DNA from: Vagococcus lutrae
GTDB taxonomy: Bacteria; Bacillota; Bacilli; Lactobacillales; Vagococcaceae
DNA: 64,000 nucleotides
Assembly: GCF_003987555.1 (NCBI RefSeq)
Contig: NZ_NGJW01000007.1
Location: 61,685 to 125,684 of the forward strand
Reading direction: 5' to 3'
The notes under the pieces are model-generated. The model did no database searches, was not told where the DNA came from, and saw nothing but the letters and a program-made list of their open reading frames with translations. This document shows positions 8,797 through 17,453 of this stretch, piece after piece. Position 1 is the first letter of the stretch. The number at the start of each line of letters is the position of its first letter. The translations under genes were made by a program, and so were the position numbers.

Positions 8797-10647
8797 CTAC
8801 TCTTCTGAATTTTTTATATTAAGGTCTAGCGCTAATTTTAAAAGCGGGTTACTAATTTCTGAAACCATAACGCCACCTGCTGTTCCAGTGCCTTCCTTAG
8901 GACGTTTAATCGTCACGTATAAGATGTATTCTGGATTATCGGTTGGAGCAATTTCTACGACCGAGTATAAAAACTCAGACGTTGAGTAACTACCATCCGC
9001 AAAGAACTGCGCTGTTCCCGTCTTAGCCGCAATCGGATACCCTTCGATTGCAAAGTTATTTCCTGTCCCATACTGCTTATCATCCACAACCCCTTGCATC
9101 ATTTGTAGCGTTTGATGCGCACTCTGAGGTTTTATTGGCTTAGCTAACATTTCAGGTTCCGTATAGACTTCTTCGCCATCCTGTTTAACAATTTTGTCAA
9201 TATAGTTAAGTTTCATCATTTTACCGTCATTGGCAATCGCAGTATACGCTTGAACCATTTGCATAGGTGTCACATAAATGGCCTGACCAAACGCTGTCAT
9301 CGCACGGTCGACAGTCGTTCCTTTTTGAATACTTCCTTTGTTTTCACCGGGTAAATTAATATTAGTTGGCTTGGTAAAACCAAATCGCTTCACATATCGT
9401 TGCCATTCATCACCCATACGTTGTTGAAGCAGAACCATGCCCACGTTACTCGACCAAGCAAATCCTTGTCTAAAGGTAACTGTCCCTACCCCTTGCGGAT
9501 TCCAATCATTAATCCGAGCATCATCTACTTCAATATGCCCCGTTTGAAAATACTCGTCTGGATTGACCACTTGTAAATCCAAAGCAGAAGACATCGTAAA
9601 GACTTTCATCGTAGATCCTGGTTCAATCGGCTCTTCCACTAGTAAGTTGCGCCACATTGCTGGACGCTCCTCTGTGTCTTCCAGTCCTTCTTTTGTCTCC
9701 GGATTAAAACTTGGACGTTGCCCAGCAGCGATAATATCCCCCGATTTTGCTTCGACCAGTGTCGCTGTAATATTTTCAGGTCCATATTTTTTCATCGTCT
9801 CGTCTAGTAACTCTTCTAAATACAATTGAAGACGACTGTCAAACGTTGTATAGATATCCTGACCGTCTTTAGCCTCTTTCAAAACAGAGGTCGTTCCTGG
9901 AATCGGACGTTGCATACTATCTTTTTGGAAATAAATCTCGCCATCCTCACCCGACAAAATATCATTTTGTGCTTCCTCGATTCCCATTCGACCAACCAAG
10001 CCTTTAGATTCATCATCCGCATCTGCTAATTGAGCGTAACCGATAAAGTGAGAAGCAAAGACACCATTTGGATACATTCTCGCTTGATGTTTTTCAAAGT
10101 AAATCCCTTTAATCTCTTTTTTTTCAAGTGCCTCTTCAATTTTTGTTTTTTGTTCATACGTTAAATTTTTACCACCCGAACCAAACTCAACTTGCTTTTG
10201 ATTACGTGACAGTTGTTCCATGACAAAATCAGCTTCAAGGTTCGTATTATCAGCTAATACTTTCGCTATTTCTTCTTTATCTTTCGATTGGACATACAAT
10301 TTTTCACGTTCTTGTTTACCGTCAGGACTCATACCAAGATACGTTTCATCTAAAACCGCATATAACGAATAAGAAGTAGCGTCTTCAGCAATCGGCTCCC
10401 CATTACGATCGTAAATGGTGCCTCGTTTTGCTTTCACAACGCTACTACCTCGGTATAATTGTTGTGTTTTATCGTCTAAAGATTCATGCCCTACTTTACC
10501 GACTAACACGATATAGATAAAACGCATAAAAAATATGAGAAAGACTAAAATTGTTAATCCAAATAGAAAGGAAGCAAACGTTCGCCGATTTTTTTTAGGA
10601 TTCAATCCCTTTGACGCTATAAAAGACTTCCATCTATTTAGTTTCAT
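8797..10647 (-). CDS. ftsI: Division class B penicillin-binding protein (PBP2X/FtsI position), without PASTA domains
   Basis: This is the septal D,D-transpeptidase of the dcw cluster. One N-terminal membrane segment (about residues 25-48) is followed by the dimerisation domain (RGTIYDRNGEPIAED) and the transpeptidase domain. The latter has the catalytic STMK at 345-348, SSN at 399-401 and KTG at 542-544. Only about 70 residues follow KTG and I see no PASTA repeats, whereas the PBP2X-type proteins at this position in many Lactobacillales and B. subtilis PBP2B carry C-terminal PASTA domains. The last residues are LLKLALDLNIKNSEE. The frame closes normally, so this is a short form rather than an obvious frameshift. 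Confidence 0.93.
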   Translation of the reverse strand: MKLNRWKSFIASKGLNPKKNRRTFASFLFGLTILVFLIFFMRFIYIVLVGKVGHESLDDKTQQLYRGSSVVKAKRGTIYDRNGEPIAEDATSYSLYAVLDETYLGMSPDGKQEREKLYVQSKDKEEIAKVLADNTNLEADFVMEQLSRNQKQVEFGSGGKNLTYEQKTKIEEALEKKEIKGIYFEKHQARMYPNGVFASHFIGYAQLADADDESKGLVGRMGIEEAQNDILSGEDGEIYFQKDSMQRPIPGTTSVLKEAKDGQDIYTTFDSRLQLYLEELLDETMKKYGPENITATLVEAKSGDIIAAGQRPSFNPETKEGLEDTEERPAMWRNLLVEEPIEPGSTMKVFTMSSALDLQVVNPDEYFQTGHIEVDDARINDWNPQGVGTVTFRQGFAWSSNVGMVLLQQRMGDEWQRYVKRFGFTKPTNINLPGENKGSIQKGTTVDRAMTAFGQAIYVTPMQMVQAYTAIANDGKMMKLNYIDKIVKQDGEEVYTEPEMLAKPIKPQSAHQTLQMMQGVVDDKQYGTGNNFAIEGYPIAAKTGTAQFFADGSYSTSEFLYSVVEIAPTDNPEYILYVTIKRPKEGTGTAGGVMVSEISNPLLKLALDLNIKNSEE

Positions 10648-11015
10648 TATTTCACATTCCTTATTTGTTCTTCATTTACTTTCAATCCTGCTTTTTGTGC
10701 CGCTTTTTTAATGCGATCTGCTCTTAACAACTCAGATTTTTCTTGTTCTAACTCCGCAATACTCGCCTCTTGCTTAGAAATAGCCGCCTGACCTTCTGAA
10801 ACGGTCGCTTCTGCTTTGGCTAATTTAGAAGAAACTTGGATAGTGGCGCCAGATATGAGAAGGAAAAAACTAATCAATGCGAAAAAAACGATTTTTTCAA
10901 AACGACTAATCTTTTTTAAGTGTTCGCGTGGTTGTGCCAACACATCTTGACGAACAGTGCTTGTTATGTCTTCTGTCACAGTTTCTACTGGGTCAAATTC
11001 TCGTAGTTCTGCCAT
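10647..11015 (-). CDS. ftsL: Cell division protein FtsL
   Basis: FtsL is a short bitopic divisome protein. A cytoplasmic N-terminus of about 45 residues is followed by one membrane segment (KIVFFALISFFLLISGATI) and an extracellular coiled coil rich in Glu, Lys and Ala. It ends in the usual basic tail, GLKVNEEQIRNVK. A GTG lies three codons upstream, but the AAAGGA site is 10 bases from this ATG and abuts the GTG, so I chose the ATG (122 residues). It overlaps the following PBP gene by one base and lies behind rsmH. Confidence 0.9.
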   Translation of the reverse strand: MAELREFDPVETVTEDITSTVRQDVLAQPREHLKKISRFEKIVFFALISFFLLISGATIQVSSKLAKAEATVSEGQAAISKQEASIAELEQEKSELLRADRIKKAAQKAGLKVNEEQIRNVK

Positions 11016-11030
11016 TTTTTCCACATCCTT

Positions 11031-11987
11031 TCATAATCTGTTTTTACTCGCCACACGTAACTTAGCACTACGCGCGCGATTATTCGCAGCGACTTCTTCT
11101 TCACTCGGTAAAATCGGTTTACGATTAACCAATGATAAGAGTGGCTCGTCCTCTTCTAAAAGAACAGGCAAACCAGCCGGTGTTTCTTTCGGTTTACTAT
11201 ATTCACGGAATATCGTTTTTATCAATCGGTCTTCTAATGAATGAAACGTAATAACCGATAGTCGACCACCGACTGACAAACAGTCAATCGCTTGCTCGAT
11301 AGATTCTTCGATAGCATGCAATTCATCATTTACTTCTATCCGAATCGCTTGAAAGACACGCTTAGCTGGATGTCCTCCCTTACGACGTGCTGGCGCTGGA
11401 ATCCCTGCTTTAATCAACTCTACCAATTCACCAGTCGTTTCAATCGGCTTTTCTTGACGTGCTTGCTCTATCTTTCTTGCAATTTGTTTTGAAAACTTTT
11501 CTTCACCATAGCGATAAAAAATCTTTACTAGCTCATGATAGTCATACTCGTTAACGACATGATACGCACTGAAATCAGCTTTTTGATTCATACGCATATC
11601 TAGCGGTGCATCACCATGATAGCTAAACCCACGTTCGATTTCATCTAATTGTGGTGACGAGACACCTAAGTCGTAAACTATCCCATCCACATGAATAACT
11701 CCACGAGCTTCAAGTTCTTCTTTTAGATGACGAAAATTAGTATTGATGAAAGTTACTTGACCTTTTTCAATGTAGGACGCTAATTTTTGCTGCGCATTTT
11801 TTATCGCCACTTCATCCTGATCGAATGCGTATAAATGACCTTCCTCTGACAGTTGGGAAAGAATCGCTTCACTATGCCCTGCTCCACCTAACGTACAGTC
11901 TACATACACACCATCTTTTTTTATATTTAAATTATCCACAGCCTCATTTAAAAGAACGGTTACGTGGTGAAATTCTTCTGGCATCAT
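11031..11987 (-). CDS. rsmH: 16S rRNA (cytosine-1402-N4)-methyltransferase RsmH (MraW)
   Basis: RsmH methylates N4 of C1402 in 16S rRNA using SAM. The N-terminus [20 protein letters not shown] leads into the SAM loop [15 protein letters not shown]. Further family motifs are [46 protein letters not shown] and [14 protein letters not shown] placed the start at the ATG pair preceded by AAAGGG with 7 bases of spacing, rather than at an upstream in-frame codon, giving 318 residues. It follows mraZ by 13 bases. Confidence 0.97.
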   Translation of the reverse strand: MMPEEFHHVTVLLNEAVDNLNIKKDGVYVDCTLGGAGHSEAILSQLSEEGHLYAFDQDEVAIKNAQQKLASYIEKGQVTFINTNFRHLKEELEARGVIHVDGIVYDLGVSSPQLDEIERGFSYHGDAPLDMRMNQKADFSAYHVVNEYDYHELVKIFYRYGEEKFSKQIARKIEQARQEKPIETTGELVELIKAGIPAPARRKGGHPAKRVFQAIRIEVNDELHAIEESIEQAIDCLSVGGRLSVITFHSLEDRLIKTIFREYSKPKETPAGLPVLLEEDEPLLSLVNRKPILPSEEEVAANNRARSAKLRVASKNRL

Positions 11988-12000
11988 ATCTATTCCCTTT

Positions 12001-12432
12001 CTAAAATCCAAAATCAATCATTGTTTCGGCAAGTTCGTCATAATTTTCTTCTGCTTCTAATGCATATTGTTGCCATCTCTCTTCACTCCAAATTTCAATA
12101 CGGTTTGCAACTCCGATTACGACACAGGCTTTTTCTAGTTGTGCGTGCGCGCGTAAGGTAGGTGGGATATTAATACGTCCTTGCTTATCAATATCACATT
12201 CTGTTGCTGCAGAGTAAAAGAAACGGACGAATGTTCGTGCATCTTTTTTTGATAGTGGCAATTCTTGAAGTTTTTCTTCCAATTGTTGCCATTCTAATTG
12301 TGGGTACACAAATAAACAGCCGTCCATCCCTCGTGTTACAACAAATTTGTAACCTAAGTTTTCTCTAAATTTAGAGGGCATGATGAGACGACCTTTTGAG
12401 TCAATATTATGTGTAAACTCTCCCATAAACAT
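12001..12432 (-). CDS. mraZ: Transcriptional regulator MraZ
   Basis: MraZ is a ring-forming AbrB-fold DNA-binding protein, usually the first gene of dcw and a regulator of its own promoter. Two SpoVT/AbrB-like repeats are visible: [21 protein letters not shown] near the start and a second containing [16 protein letters not shown]. The start is the ATG 7 bases after AAAGAGGTC, giving the usual 143 residues. Three GTGG repeats with 10-base spacing lie about 40-63 bases upstream, as expected for its own operator. Confidence 0.96.
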   Translation of the reverse strand: MFMGEFTHNIDSKGRLIMPSKFRENLGYKFVVTRGMDGCLFVYPQLEWQQLEEKLQELPLSKKDARTFVRFFYSAATECDIDKQGRINIPPTLRAHAQLEKACVVIGVANRIEIWSEERWQQYALEAEENYDELAETMIDFGF

Positions 12433-12471
12433 GATATTGGACCTCTTTCCCCACATAGTATCTTTAGTCTA

Positions 12472-12495
12472 CCACATCCCCCCACTTTCTACCAC
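12472..12495 (-). promoter_or_regulatory. Probable MraZ operator (10-bp direct repeats)
   Basis: On the minus strand the tetramer GTGG occurs at 12495, 12485 and 12475 (first base of each), exactly 10 bases apart. The contexts are AGTGG, AGTGG and TGTGG, and a fourth GTGG lies at 12454. MraZ proteins are known to bind tandem G-rich repeats of about 10-bp period in front of their own gene. A possible -10 box (GATACT) follows the third repeat, so bound MraZ would cover the core promoter. I see no convincing -35 box outside the repeats. Confidence 0.7.
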
Positions 12496-12533
12496 TATCA
12501 GCCGAGATTTTTTTCCTTTTTTTACCTCTCTTT

Positions 12534-12580
12534 AAAAAACAAAAATACTTACAACACACTGCCGATGTGTCGTAAGTATT
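12534..12580 (-). terminator. Terminator after the DUF3397 gene
   Basis: AATACTTAC at 12544-12552 pairs with GTAAGTATT at 12572-12580, with four more pairs after one mismatch. Read on the minus strand the hairpin is followed by TTTTTGTTTTTT. It ends the DUF3397 transcript just before the mraZ promoter. Confidence 0.85.
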
Positions 12581-12943
12581 TTAAGTAAAGATTCCATAAA
12601 TGGCTAATCCGATATAGACGACGATTAGCACTAAAAATGTAATGCGCCAAAACATTTTGAAAAAGCGTCGATACTGAATATCACCAAAATACCGAGCATG
12701 ACCTATTGCTACTCCCATCCCTATAAATAACACTAATATTAACACATAAGGAAGAACCGATATTTCAAATAATTCTTTCGATAAAAAGTGCAATCCTATA
12801 AATAGAAAGAACGTAGCTAAATCTGGCGATTTCAAACCGATTTTTTCATATAAAGATAAGCGCTGCACAAGATAATTACATGCAAAAATCACTAATATTG
12901 GAAATAAATACCATAACAGTCTTACGACATTAAATGTACTCAT
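12581..12943 (-). CDS. DUF3397-family membrane protein
   Basis: This is a 120-residue protein with about four hydrophobic segments (near residues 5-22, 40-60, 63-80 and 98-118) and a short basic loop GHARYFGDIQYRRFFKM. Small DUF3397 membrane proteins commonly lie directly upstream of mraZ in Lactobacillales, and this one has that position and topology. Function is unknown. It has its own terminator, so it is not co-transcribed with dcw by default. The family call is from position and overall pattern only. Confidence 0.75.
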   Translation of the reverse strand: MSTFNVVRLLWYLFPILVIFACNYLVQRLSLYEKIGLKSPDLATFFLFIGLHFLSKELFEISVLPYVLILVLFIGMGVAIGHARYFGDIQYRRFFKMFWRITFLVLIVVYIGLAIYGIFT

Positions 12944-13099
12944 ATTTTAAAAACCTCTTCCATAAGATAACATATAGATTTTACAAAACTATTTAACCTA
13001 GATAACTTTCCAGTGTCATTTTTATATGACAACATTACTAATATACCAAATTTATTTACATTTGCGTAGTATCTTTTCAGATTCTCTACGATTTGTAAC

Positions 13100-13127
13100 T
13101 TGCAACCATCACTAAAACAGGTATAAT
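13100..13127 (+). promoter_or_regulatory. Sigma-A promoter for the DUF4044 microprotein gene
   Basis: TTGCAA (13100-13105) and a perfect TATAAT (13122-13127) are separated by 16 bases. The start codon of the 34-residue gene is about 30 bases further on. Confidence 0.8.
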
Positions 13128-13158
13128 GTAACTAGTCTATCAATAAAGGATGAAATCA

Positions 13159-13263
13159 ATGAACTCAAAAAAATTTAATACGATAAAAAAAATCGTCATT
13201 TGGATTATGTTAATTGCGATTGTCGGCTCTGCCGTTTTAGCAGCTGTCGCAAGTATTCTGTAA
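13159..13263 (+). CDS. DUF4044-family single-pass microprotein (34 aa)
   Basis: This short frame reads MNSKKFNTIKKIVIWIMLIA... and ends ...LAAVASIL. The pattern is a basic amphipathic N-terminus of about 11 residues, then one membrane segment. An AAAGGA binding site sits 8 bases before the ATG, a strong promoter lies upstream and a terminator directly follows, so it is a real small gene. The layout matches DUF4044 proteins of about 35 residues found near dcw in Lactobacillales. Function is unknown. It is transcribed away from DUF3397 and towards recN. Confidence 0.8.
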   Translation: MNSKKFNTIKKIVIWIMLIAIVGSAVLAAVASIL

Positions 13264-13265
13264 GC

Positions 13266-13320
13266 AAAAAACTCGTAGCGAAATTGCCAACGTAAAAAGG
13301 CAGTTTCACTGCGAGTTTTT
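13266..13320. terminator. Bidirectional terminator between DUF4044 and recN
   Basis: A long hairpin has arms AAAAACTCGTAGCGAAATTGCC (13266-13287) and GGCAGTTTCACTGCGAGTTTTT (13299-13320), fully paired if G-U wobble is allowed. It has T-runs on both strands, so it can end both the microprotein transcript and the recN operon. Confidence 0.88.
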
Positions 13321-14998
13321 ATTTGTGTGCTTGTTTTAATAATTCACGTGCATGCTCACGAGACAAATCGGTAATCGTCTCTCCCGCTAACATTCTAGCG
13401 ATTTCTATTTCGCGCTCGTCATTATTTAAAATCGTCACATCTGTTAACGTCCGTCCGTCTACTACTTTTTTGCGGATATAGTATTGTTGATCGGCATGTG
13501 CCGCCACTTGAGGTAGATGAGTGATACAAAGAACTTGCGAGTCCACTGCAATATCATGAATTTTCTCTGCAATCGCTTGGGCTACACGTCCACTAACCCC
13601 TGTATCCACTTCATCAAAAACAATACTGGTAACGCCATGCGTTTTAGAAAAAATAGTCTTCATCCCTAAAATAATTCTCGACAGCTCGCCTCCAGACGCC
13701 ACTTTTTCTAACGGCTTTAAAGGTTCTCCCGGATTGGTCGAAATATAAAAACTAATCATATCCCAACCGTCGTCACTCAGTTCTTTCTTTTCACGTCGGA
13801 CTTCAAAACGTGTTTTTTCAAGATACAAATCTCCGAGTTGCTCTATAATCGCTTTCTCTAATGACACACTGAGCGTCTCTCTTGCTTGTGTTAATTGTTG
13901 AGCTAATTCCTCTAGCTGTTCGTGCTGTTCGTTAATCGTTTTTTGAAGAGACGTTAACGACCCTTCGACATTTTGGCTTTCCGCTAATTCACTCGCAATT
14001 TCATCGAAATACTCCAGTATTTTCTCAATGCTATCCCCATACTTTTTCTTTAGTCGGATAATCGTCGTCAAGCGTTCTTCGACTTCTTCTAAACGATTAT
14101 CATCCATTTCCGTATGTGTAAGTTGTTGACTAATGTCACGTGCTACTTCTTCTAACTGGTAATAACTGTCACGTACCCCTTCTGCTATCGTCTGATAAGC
14201 ACTGTCTAGATGCTCAATCGCCTCCATTGCAGCCATGGCTTCGCCAATTTGTTCCAACGCCCCGATATTCATATTTCCTTGAATGATATCATAACTTTTA
14301 GATAGTTGTTGTACAATCTCTTGATAATTGGCTAAAAAATCACGCTCTTGTTTTAACGCTTCCTCTTCGCCTATTTTTAGATTCGCTTCTGCAATTTCAT
14401 CATGTTGAAATTGCAACATATCCATTCTTTGCGCATGTTCGCGTTCATTTTGCTGATAATTTCTCAAAAGACGCACATTTGCTTGATAGGATTCAAACAA
14501 TTCTTGATAGCGTGTTTTAAGCAGCGCGAGCGATTCACCTCCATATTGATCTAAAAAAGAAAGATGACGTTCGCTATCCATTAACTCTTGGTGTTCATGT
14601 TGTCCGTGAATATCTACTAATAATTGGCCGACTTTCTTTAACGCTTGCGTGTTCACGAGATGACCATTAATTCGACAGACATTCTTCCCCGATAATGAAA
14701 TATCACGTGATAGAATCATCGTACGCTCAGTGGCTTCAATTCCTAGCGATTGCAAGTAAGGCGTCATTCGCTCGAAAACGTGTGATGACACTTCAAACTG
14801 CCCTTGCAACTGAGCTTTTTTTGCGCCTTCTCGGATAAAATCAGTAGAACCACGTCCACCTACCAACAAGCCTACGGCATCAATAATAATGGATTTTCCC
14901 GCACCTGTTTCCCCTGTTAAAACGGTCATGCCTTCCGAAAATGATAAATCCAATTGTGAAATAATCGCAAAATCTTTAATAGTTAATTCTTGTAACAT
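13319..14998 (-). CDS. recN: DNA repair protein RecN
   Basis: RecN is an SMC-like ATPase acting early in double-strand-break repair. The Walker A GETGAGKSIIIDAV (about residues 30-43) is followed by a long central coiled-coil region (about 150-370). The C-terminal ABC-type half contains the signature LEKVASGGELSRIILGM, Walker B SIVFDEVDTGVSG and the HLPQVAAHAD loop. The length of 559 residues is normal. The argR-recN pairing is typical of Firmicutes. Confidence 0.97.
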   Translation of the reverse strand: MLQELTIKDFAIISQLDLSFSEGMTVLTGETGAGKSIIIDAVGLLVGGRGSTDFIREGAKKAQLQGQFEVSSHVFERMTPYLQSLGIEATERTMILSRDISLSGKNVCRINGHLVNTQALKKVGQLLVDIHGQHEHQELMDSERHLSFLDQYGGESLALLKTRYQELFESYQANVRLLRNYQQNEREHAQRMDMLQFQHDEIAEANLKIGEEEALKQERDFLANYQEIVQQLSKSYDIIQGNMNIGALEQIGEAMAAMEAIEHLDSAYQTIAEGVRDSYYQLEEVARDISQQLTHTEMDDNRLEEVEERLTTIIRLKKKYGDSIEKILEYFDEIASELAESQNVEGSLTSLQKTINEQHEQLEELAQQLTQARETLSVSLEKAIIEQLGDLYLEKTRFEVRREKKELSDDGWDMISFYISTNPGEPLKPLEKVASGGELSRIILGMKTIFSKTHGVTSIVFDEVDTGVSGRVAQAIAEKIHDIAVDSQVLCITHLPQVAAHADQQYYIRKKVVDGRTLTDVTILNNDEREIEIARMLAGETITDLSREHARELLKQAHK

Positions 14999-15006
14999 TT
15001 TTTCAC

Positions 15007-15462
15007 CTACTTTGTCACATATGTGCTAAACGATTGATAGAGTTGATACGCTTCTTTTTTATCCAAACAAAACAACAAAACTTTATCATCATCGGTCATG
15101 ACAGTAAACAAATAGTCGAGGTATTCCTCCTCGATAATCCTCGCGATGGCAGTGGCACTTCCCGGAGTGGTTTTGAGCAACACCTTATCACGTTGATAAG
15201 AGACATGAACAAGACTCCCACTTAATAAACGGCCTAGTTCTTCTGGTATATACGACGGACTTGTTTCTGGTAACCGATAGTGAAAAGTTCCTTTTTTTGA
15301 CTTCGTTTTAATCAATTTCATCTCTTTAATATCACGTGAAATAGTCGCCTGCGTCACTTCAATACCTTTATCACGTAACGCCTCGACTAATTCACTTTGA
15401 TTACCTATTGTTTCACGTTTTAAAATATCTGCAATAAGAGTTTGTCGTGTTCGTTTTTTCAT
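15007..15462 (-). CDS. argR: Arginine repressor ArgR/AhrC
   Basis: ArgR is a hexameric arginine-dependent regulator. The N-terminal winged helix contains NQSELVEALRDKGIEVTQATISRDIKEMKLIK (residues about 20-52). The C-terminal oligomerisation and arginine-binding domain has the motif TTPGSATAIARIIEE. The ATG is 9 bases from AAAGGAG and is preferred to a TTG three codons upstream, giving 151 residues. It lies between tlyA and recN, where ahrC is found in Bacillus and enterococci. Confidence 0.93.
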   Translation of the reverse strand: MKKRTRQTLIADILKRETIGNQSELVEALRDKGIEVTQATISRDIKEMKLIKTKSKKGTFHYRLPETSPSYIPEELGRLLSGSLVHVSYQRDKVLLKTTPGSATAIARIIEEEYLDYLFTVMTDDDKVLLFCLDKKEAYQLYQSFSTYVTK

Positions 15463-15476
15463 CTTTATCAACTCCT

Positions 15477-16307
15477 TTACGCGTCAGTTAATTGTTGATG
15501 AGCCTCTTCCACTACTTTTACAATCGTTGCACGCTCATTATCCTGCAGTCTCTGTGGTTCAGATGCCTTAGGCCAAACTAAGTGAACGAGAAACTCAATA
15601 TTCCCCTCACCACCCTTTACTGGAGAATAAGAAACACCTTTAACCAAATAGCCTTCATTTAACATAAAATCAAGCATTTCCTCTAAGACCATTTGATGAA
15701 CCGCAGGATCTTTAATGATACCTTTTTTACCAACATTTTCTTTCCCTGCTTCAAACTGCGGTTTGACAAGGCAAACGACTTCTCCATCAACAGCTAGTAT
15801 CGTTTTTAAAACTGGTAATATAAGTTTTAAAGAAATAAATGAGACATCAATCGTCGCAACTTGTGGGACTCCCTCAGTAAAATCTTCAGGCTTAGCATAA
15901 CGAAAATTCATTCTTTCCATCACAATTACACGATCATCTTGTCGCAACTTCCATGAAAGCTGATTATAGCCGACATCTAAAGCATAGCTTTTGACCGCAC
16001 CCGCTTGTAAAGCAACGTCGGTAAAACCACCTGTCGAAGCACCAATGTCTAAGACAATCTTGTCTTGCATGTCAATAGAAAAAACTTTCAGTGCTTTTTC
16101 TAATTTCAATCCACCACGAGAAACATATTTTGGCCCTTCGCCTTTCAACTGCAACATGGTGTCACTGTCTAACTTCGTACCCGGTTTATCAATCCGTTCA
16201 TTTAACTCATCATAGACTTTCCCAGCCATAATCAAGCGTTTAGCTTGTTCTCTCGTCTCTGCTAAACCTTGTTGATACGCCAGTATATCTGCTCGTTCTT
16301 TCTTCAT
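15477..16307 (-). CDS. tlyA: TlyA-family rRNA (cytidine-2'-O)-methyltransferase
   Basis: An N-terminal S4 RNA-binding domain (KKERADILAYQQGLAETREQAKRLIMAG) is followed by an FtsJ-like methyltransferase fold with the SAM loop VLDIGASTGGFTDVALQ, the motif DVGYNQLSWKLR and the catalytic segment LVKPQFEAG. TlyA proteins methylate 2'-OH of cytidines in 16S/23S rRNA. Older annotations call it hemolysin A, which I would not use. It lies between ispA and argR. A GTG codon directly precedes this ATG and cannot be excluded as the start. Confidence 0.9.
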   Translation of the reverse strand: MKKERADILAYQQGLAETREQAKRLIMAGKVYDELNERIDKPGTKLDSDTMLQLKGEGPKYVSRGGLKLEKALKVFSIDMQDKIVLDIGASTGGFTDVALQAGAVKSYALDVGYNQLSWKLRQDDRVIVMERMNFRYAKPEDFTEGVPQVATIDVSFISLKLILPVLKTILAVDGEVVCLVKPQFEAGKENVGKKGIIKDPAVHQMVLEEMLDFMLNEGYLVKGVSYSPVKGGEGNIEFLVHLVWPKASEPQRLQDNERATIVKVVEEAHQQLTDA

Positions 16308-16311
16308 CACC

Positions 16312-17220
16312 CTATCGTTTCCTCTCTACTGGTATCTCTGCTAACCCTTGAATAATCGCTTCTAGTGCGGAAATCGACCCTTCCATTTTACGATAGCGTT
16401 GAAGGTCATTTAGAACGGAGCTAATCGTGCGCTCAAAAACATTAATTGCCTCATCAAGTCCTAACAAGGAAGTGTACGTACTTTTTTCTCGCTCTGCATC
16501 CACACCCGTTTGCTTGCCTAATTCATCAGTACTTCCTACCACGTCTAAAATATCATCGCGAATTTGAAAAGCTAGCCCTAGTTGATTCCCCATTTCTGTA
16601 AATCGACTAACTGTTTCAAAAGGCTGTTGCGTTAACATGGCGCCTAACGTCAACGGTAACGCCAATAAACGACCTGTTTTTCGTTGATGAACAGCAGATA
16701 ATTGTTCTAAAGGAAGCTGTTGTTGTTCCCCTTCCATATCTGCTACCTGACCGGCTACCATACCATTTGCACCAGAACTCCAAGCCAACTGGGTCATCGC
16801 TTCAACACGTAAGTCTGCCGGTAGCGCGCTACAACCAATAAGATGAAAAGCCTCTGTCAACAAAGCATCGCCAGCTAAAATTGCGAGTGCTTCCCCATAC
16901 ACTTTATGATTGGTCGGTTTTCCCCGACGTAAATCATCATCATCCATTGCGGGTAAATCATCATGAATCAACGAGTAAGTATGAACCATCTCAATAGCAG
17001 CTGCCACATCTACTTGCGCTTGGGTTATTTCTTCATCAAAAAAAGCCACCGTTGCAAGTAACAATAGCGGACGAATCCGTTTTCCACCAGCCGATACCGA
17101 GTACATCATCGCTTCTTTTAAAGAAGGCTCGGATGTCACTGATTGAATATGTTGAGACATCGTTTCATCTACTCGATTACGATACGCTGTCATAAACTCG
17201 GTACTGTTGACTGTTTTCAT
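16312..17220 (-). CDS. ispA: Farnesyl/geranyl diphosphate synthase (IspA-type)
   Basis: This is a trans-isoprenyl diphosphate synthase making C15 chains for undecaprenyl phosphate and other isoprenoids. The first Asp-rich motif is DDLPAMDDDDLRRGK (around residues 92-106) and the second is FQIRDDILDVVG. The GGKRIRP substrate motif is at about 47-53. The length of 302 residues fits. It overlaps xseB by 4 bases. The chain length of the product cannot be fixed from sequence alone. Confidence 0.93.
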   Translation of the reverse strand: MKTVNSTEFMTAYRNRVDETMSQHIQSVTSEPSLKEAMMYSVSAGGKRIRPLLLLATVAFFDEEITQAQVDVAAAIEMVHTYSLIHDDLPAMDDDDLRRGKPTNHKVYGEALAILAGDALLTEAFHLIGCSALPADLRVEAMTQLAWSSGANGMVAGQVADMEGEQQQLPLEQLSAVHQRKTGRLLALPLTLGAMLTQQPFETVSRFTEMGNQLGLAFQIRDDILDVVGSTDELGKQTGVDAEREKSTYTSLLGLDEAINVFERTISSVLNDLQRYRKMEGSISALEAIIQGLAEIPVERKR

Positions 17221-17450
17221 TCCGAATCTCCTTCATCAAAAAGTGTCGTCGTCCCATCTTCATTCATAATTTTAGTCAGCATTTCATCGGCATCTGCCAG
17301 TTTTTTCTGGCACATTTGACTTAACTCAACACCTTTTTTAAACTGTGTCAGTGCTTTTTCTAGTGGAATATCCCCACGTTCCAATTCTTTTACAATGGTT
17401 TCCAATTCTGAAATTGCTACTTCAAAACTCATTTTTTCTTTTGTTGCCAT
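17217..17450 (-). CDS. xseB: Exodeoxyribonuclease VII small subunit
   Basis: This 77-residue helical protein has the family pattern SFEVAISELETIVKELERGDIPLEKALTQFKKG. XseB binds several-fold to XseA and is needed for activity on single-stranded DNA. Its start overlaps the end of the xseA region by a few bases, and its stop overlaps the ispA start. Confidence 0.95.
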   Translation of the reverse strand: MATKEKMSFEVAISELETIVKELERGDIPLEKALTQFKKGVELSQMCQKKLADADEMLTKIMNEDGTTTLFDEGDSE

Positions 17451-17453
17451 TAA

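Noticed and set aside
15477..16307. Hemolysin annotation for the TlyA gene
   Set aside because: The S4 plus FtsJ-type methyltransferase architecture with an intact SAM site indicates an rRNA methyltransferase. No pore-forming feature is seen.
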